Assembly (NCBI GenBank): GCA_003024785.1 | Contig: PUQB01000389.1 | Location: 1-64,000, forward strand | Direction: 5' to 3' | From: Selaginella tamariscina | Taxonomy: Eukaryota; Streptophyta; Lycopodiopsida; Selaginellales; Selaginellaceae | Length of the DNA stretch: 64,000 nt | Shown here: in pieces, positions 58,573 through 64,000 of the stretch | Numbering within the stretch: the first letter of the stretch is position 1 | Layout of the letters: the number at the start of each line of letters is the position of its first letter | Notes under the pieces: generated by a model | Databases searched by the model: none | Seen by the model: only the letters and a program-made list of their open reading frames with translations | What the model was told of the DNA's origin: nothing | Position numbers and translations under genes: made by a program

Positions 58573-60039
58573 AGAGAAGAATATGCGGAAGATTGAAGAT
58601 TGCTTAAGGGGAAACTGCCGCCATAGCCGAGCTTGAGTTCCTTTCAAGAGCGGAGGAAGCACAGGCTGAAGAAATGGCCCTAAAGACGGCGGTAAAGGAT
58701 ATTCCGTCCACGTCGGAGAATGTTTTGCTGTAACAAACGGAATAGTTTATCAACTTATTAAATAATATATATTTCTTTAATTTAATAATCTTTATATAAA
58801 GTTATGAGTTTCTAAAATTGTAATAATAATTTGTGGTCACGTAAAATCCAGAAGATTCATGGGTTTAATAGGGGTTAGGGTTGGGGCCGTACGCAGGATG
58901 AATCTAGGCATGCAAAGAGCCGCAAAGCAGGAACCGTACGAGTATGGGCCGCCTGAACGTGTGTAGAATTGTGGACCGGGGAAGTGGACATGGGAGCCAC
59001 GTACGAGATCACGGAGCTCGAGGTGGAAAATGGCAGGTGGCGAGCAGTACACACGTGGCAACTTTCATCCCGTCTCTTTTTTTACCTTGGTAAAGACGCG
59101 CCTAGACCGTGGATATTTACTGCGCTCACCTGGTAAGAAAGAAACGTTATATTATAGCTAGGGGCGTAGCCACCAGCCAGAAGGCTATGGGGCTACATTA
59201 ACTTATTGCCTATGATGTTTACAGGCCGTGATTGAAATATGATTCACTCCGTTTTAGGGCCACGTCAGCCAGGATTCGGCAAAGTCCCGAACACTTGTAA
59301 CCTGCCGGTCACCACGAGCAATTGGTTAAAACATGTGCACCCGGAAATGGAAACGCCGGTTAAAAGTTAACCGGAAAAATATTCTATATAGTACATTAAG
59401 TTTCAATTAAATTTATATACTTCTGAGTAACCGGAGGTTTGCCCAACCCTGCTCGGCATATGTTTGACTTGACTTATCTAAGTCAACATTTACATACATA
59501 AATGACATGCATGACTCTCGGGCAAGTATATGCTTGCTATGCATAAAGTGTTGAATAGTCTCGTAAAGGGCGCTACTAAGCATATTCCCGAGATATACCT
59601 ATATAGGCCTTAAGTTCACGTTAGATATTCCTAGTTTAATTTCAGAGAATTAATCTCAGTATTTAGCAAATTTACGATATAAAATAATATATAAACATCC
59701 TTAATAATACATAATGTTTACATTATAAGTAATTAAAAATTAAAACACTATATCAGCCTTCTTCTAACTTTAATGAATTTAAAGTTTTAATCTTTTAAGT
59801 TTAAAAAACTTGTGAAAAATATGTTTGTACAGATATATATTTCTAGATTTACTGCACAAGCATTACCTGCACGCACACACACACATACACACACATAAAA
59901 TGAGTATAATCATATTTATGCATATAGGCCTGATTTATTTACTTAGTATTTTAGTCAGTATAATATATACAACAATGTACATATATCTTAAATGTATATT
60001 TCTGATATGAATGTGAACTTGTTTAACTTAATTTCCGAG
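58573..60039. other. 5' flank of the ERF gene and spacer
   Basis: 58573-59330 has moderate GC and likely contains the ERF promoter. 59340-60039 is AT-rich without genes. Confidence 0.5.
59053..59059. promoter_or_regulatory. ABRE-like motif upstream of the ERF gene
   Basis: ACGTGGC in ACACGTGGCAAC, about 480 bp before the ERF start. This G-box/ABRE core binds bZIP factors in plants. A single motif, so weak evidence. Confidence 0.3.
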
Positions 60040-60122
60040 TTTAAGGTTGCTGTAGTGAGACCACCTGGGCATCATGCAGAAGCGGATGATGCCACGGGGT
60101 TTTGCTTCTTTAACAATGTTGC
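60040..60122 (+). pseudogene. Lone class II histone deacetylase exon
   Basis: An open plus-strand stretch encodes [21 protein letters not shown] and NNVA, the catalytic His-His motif and the following conserved block of class II (RPD3/HDA1 type) deacetylases. An acceptor-like AG precedes it and a possible donor follows (GCAA|GTTG). No other deacetylase exon was found in the flanks on either strand, which are AT-rich. It may be an exon of a gene with very long introns running beyond the window, or a captured fragment. Confidence 0.7.
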
Positions 60123-63100
60123 AAGTTGTAATAGAAATGATAACGGATATTTTTATTTTTTTGATATTAACATCATTAGTTGATCTTATAATAAGTTTTA
60201 TAGTTGTAATTTAGATATGGAGGATGATAATATTTGATCTCGTTAATTGTTTATTTTGTTATAAAGTTATATTATGTTGTAGTGTTAATATTGTATTTAA
60301 TGAGTGCACCCTCGGAAATACCAAATAATATAAGAATTTGTATAGTCCTAAATTCTTAATAACTAATAATTTTAATTATTTAAACATTCATTAATTATTT
60401 CTAATCTATTTTAATTTTATTAATCATGTTTATTTAATATTTTTTAATAATTCATGAATTAATATTATTTTCATTTTATCATTGCTATGTCCATTTTTGT
60501 TGAGTAATAAAACAATTTTACAAGAGTATTTAATATATGTATAATTATACTATTTTGCAAATTGTAAGTTAAAAGTGAGATAATATAAATATCCATTATT
60601 TTTCAATATGTAATTTGTTCATCTATACACTAGCTTCTTTATTACATCTAATATATTTATGTTCTAATAGGTCGAAGAAGTATAATCCTTTTAGCATTTA
60701 TATTTTTGATAAAGTTCTGGATGGATTCACTTATAAGAAAAATGTATGTACAAGGATTAAGAATGTAAAAAGGTTCTTTTGAACCTAATTATAAAGGGAA
60801 AGGGTATTTGTGTATATGGGAATGGGAAAGGGGGATATGGATAGAAATGTACTTGTTAATACGGTCATAGATGAGATGATTGAGTTTACCAAAGTTTGAT
60901 AATAATGTTCCTATTCTCAAATCAAATCTGAAATTTTAATGGATAAACTTTTAGCAATTTGTGGGCAAGTCTTAGAGCTCCATGGGACTAGTAAGTGTGG
61001 CTATGACTCTCAGGTATGAACATCTAACTTGTATTGAGGATGAAATTCTCATCTGATTTAATGCATAAGCAATAGTTGCATTAGTGCACCAATAAAGTCA
61101 AAGATAAAACATCTAATGGATCTCTTCAGAACTAGGATGAATTCAAAACTTGTTACAATATCTAAATGCAAAACGTAATTTAGATTTTATTCTTATGCAC
61201 AATGAATATCAAATTGCATGGTAAATTGTTTTGCAAACTTTTAGCAGTTGGAAAAATCTTCAAGAGCTTGCCATAACTATCACACTCTATATTAATTGTG
61301 TTCTTATCATAGAAGCCTCTTACACTCGGTTTATAAAGTGTAAAATTGATGCTAGACTTGTGAGTAAGTCTTTTAACTTTAGTTATTTGTCATCAAATTT
61401 TGACTGTTTTGATGGTCTTTCACTCTTTAGTGTGACAAGTGGAAGAAGGCATTCCGCATGAATGCCCAAAAGCTTCACAAATGAAAAAGAACATTGATTT
61501 TTTATGACAAGGACAGAGTTGTTGTTTTCAAAATTCTTTGTTATGAATGTGGGAGGTTTATGGTATAAGTGGATTCATGCTATAATTTTGTGAACTAGCA
61601 TTGCACATGAGCTAGACGTAAAGGGAACTATGCAAAGAATTTGAAGAGCATGGTGGATATTGAGGATGCCATTGAGGATGTTGTTGATGAGACAATTGAC
61701 ACTACAAGCCAAATTAATCAAGTTCAATGCAAGGAGTTGAAATGCATAGTTAAATTTATGATGAAAAATGTTATGGACACAAAGGTAACTTAACTATATA
61801 AGTTTGCAAAGTTTTAACCCGATTTTTAATACTTTTTGGTTTGCAAATTTGCAACTTCTAGTGGGAATGAATCAAATGGCAATCCCCACTAAGGCTTTAA
61901 ATCCTCCTTCCCTTCTTCCTTCAACCTCACAAGATTTGTTAAGCCTAAGTAAGTGAAGTAGAGTTTATGAAATGAAGCATGACTAATGCAGAGTGTTATA
62001 GGAAATCTCGGTGTCATGACTAGCTGTAAGGGTTTTATCACTATGGTTTAAATTGTGTTCATTTGAAGGGCTTATTAAAAAACAAGCTTAGAAACTAGTC
62101 ATAGAAATTTAGGGGACAGGTTTTAGTTGATGGAGTTGTAGTTGGAACTTTTAGGCACTATGATTATAAGTGGTCAACCTGTTTGATATGGAGATATATG
62201 AACTAGCAATGAAACTTTATGCACACATTCCATTGGAAAAAGATTTTAGAGGTCAAGCTATAAGGAACAAAGTAGCAATGTTAGGACAAGATGAATTCAC
62301 ATGTTAGGCATGCAAAATGAATTAATGACGAGTGACGAATAGTTTCAAAAAATTTGGGATGGAAAATAGGGAGCTACACTATGAACTTTGAAATGTGAAG
62401 CTATGCAATGGAATACTCTTTGTTAAGTGTAGATGCTTGAGGAACTATCTGTGTGAATCAATTGTGTGATGACATGAAAAAGTTTTGTTTAAACATTGTT
62501 GAAGCTCACATGTGCAAAAAATTTGAAAACAGAGAGTTAATCTGGAATTTCTTTATTGGCATTGCTCAAAACATAAACTGATTAAAGCAAGGCTTTTGTT
62601 ATTATGATTCAATGAAGTAGATTTTCAATGTTTTCAAAATTTAAGGAGGTGAGTGGGTGCATAAATTCATGTAGCTGAACATTCACGGATCAAGCCTATC
62701 GACCCTAAGCGAGGAGTGAAGGATAGTTTGCATATCATTAAGCAGACTTTTTTCAAATGCTAGCAAGTACTTATCACTATAAGCTGCAAGTTTTGGGCTT
62801 AGCAATAGGGACAATGCCATGCAAGGTTGCAAAGGATGAGACAACCATCAAGCATGCTTGTAAGTGGCATCTAGCAGATGACACACTTTGGGGATAGTGC
62901 AATCCAAAGGCAAACAAACATGTTTGCTGAGAAGGCTTCATTGTGCAAGTTGGGGACATGAAAATAGGGCACAAAAATATTGTTAAAGCTTACCAAGATA
63001 ATGTGATAACTTACTACACCAAAGTGTTTGTTATCAACTCTTTACATAAATATTTAATGTGCCTTGTCTTTAACATTTTGCACACATGGAACAAATTCAT

Positions 63101-64000
63101 AACTTTAAATGTCTGGAGATAGTGAGAAGAAATTGGTTCATTATGGTGGGAGTTCTTGAAGCCTATCTTGGGACTTCTTCTTGAGCATAGCTCTGATGGA
63201 GATATAAAAAGATGGAGATGCATGTTAGAAGACACAACCAAATCTAATGTTGCATATTATTTGCCACGGGAAGGATGGTTTTTTCGCTGTGCAACAACAT
63301 TTGAAGGGGAGTTTTAAAACTTGGGGGATCAAGATTATGTTTATGAATTGAAAAAGCTTATCAATCCTCTGGGCAAAGCGTCAAAGCAACTAATGATGGA
63401 TGATTATCTTGCACACTTAAATGATGTGTGACTCATTTGAGAAGCTAGACATGGATAGGCAATCGATGTGAAACAAAATGATAAACAAAACTTCAAAGCT
63501 GCATAATAAATTTTTTTTCAAGCTTGTGACAAATATTTTTTCAGATCCACAATTCTTCATATCATAAGTTGGAGAGGAAGTTAGCCATAGAAATTTATTT
63601 ATAAATATGTGCCTCATATGTGGACGTTTTTCTTTCATTACACTTGGACCTTTATAGGCCAATATATTGTTACAACACAAGTTTCATTTTTCTTAAGGTA
63701 AATGTATTCAATTTTAATTTGAATCAAGATTTGATGCCTTTGGATACTTAAAAAAAACTAGAAACATTAAAGCTTATTAGTCATGAGACATTTATAAACA
63801 TTCAGCTCTCTTGCTCATTTGTTGCTATGCTCATAGGTATTTTCATGCTAGTTCGTCTTTTAAGAACAGGGTTAAATATATATAAAAGAAATTCTCCAAA
63901 GTAGGGGGCATGGTGCAATTTGAGAGAATTTATGATGAAAAAGATATCCTTGATAGTGCAATAACAATGAATGAGATTTTTCAATGAAGTCACTAGTGAT
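60123..64000. other. AT-rich tail with decayed unknown coding stretch
   Basis: 60123-60800 is AT-rich. 61231-61461 is an open frame of 76 residues (plus) of unknown origin. 62950-63428 (plus) reads for about 160 codons in one frame with a few stops (TYYTKVFVINSLHKYLM, LPREGWFFRCATTFEGEF, LKKLINPLGKASKQLMMDDY). The composition is coding-like but the family is not recognised. It could be a decayed transposon protein. Confidence 0.4.

Overview
This is a plant nuclear window, most likely from a lycophyte (Selaginella-like). Two adjacent intronless PPR genes with long runs of 31-residue S-type repeats, a plant tRNA-Gln, an AP2/ERF factor, a VPS26C gene, a mitochondrial-type formate dehydrogenase locus and chromovirus-like Ty3/gypsy elements all point that way. 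The assignment is inferred from gene style, not from any database match.

Layout. Positions 1-17918 are a three-level nest of Ty3/gypsy LTR fossils. A minus-strand Tat-like element (1013-10216, 5-bp target duplication GGGAT) lies inside a plus-strand chromovirus-like element (before 1 to 13867). That element in turn lies inside an older minus-strand relative, of which 13868-17918 is visible. From 17919 to about 28740 there are decayed Ty1/copia and gypsy pieces between unassigned AT-rich DNA. A decayed hAT transposase with a TTF-type zinc finger occupies 32410-34555. The stretch 34690-40035 is very AT-rich. A nested palindrome (a MITE-like element inside one arm of a fold-back element) sits at 40036-40515.

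Host genes start at 40.5 kb: formate dehydrogenase (minus, 40575-42113, introns kept but frame disturbed), an EF-hand membrane-type protein (minus, 43473-44328), PPR gene 1 (plus, 46075-48694), PPR gene 2 (plus, 48749-50967), VPS26C (minus, 51062-52867, 11 exons), tRNA-Gln (minus, 53250-53321), a decayed tRNA-Gln copy (minus, 56939-57009), an AP2/ERF gene (minus, 57778-58572) and a lone class II histone deacetylase exon (plus, about 60040-60122). The remainder to 64000 is AT-rich with one decayed unknown coding stretch.

The genes do not form a pathway: they belong to mitochondrial one-carbon metabolism, calcium binding, organelle RNA processing, endosomal recycling and transcription. The most useful cross-cutting observations are (1) one-base frame slips at short homopolymers in nearly every host gene and in the hAT element, which suggests assembly error or shared decay; (2) compound GT/GA microsatellites that always keep the same internal order; and (3) a readable PPR code in PPR gene 2 that predicts an 18-base RNA target.
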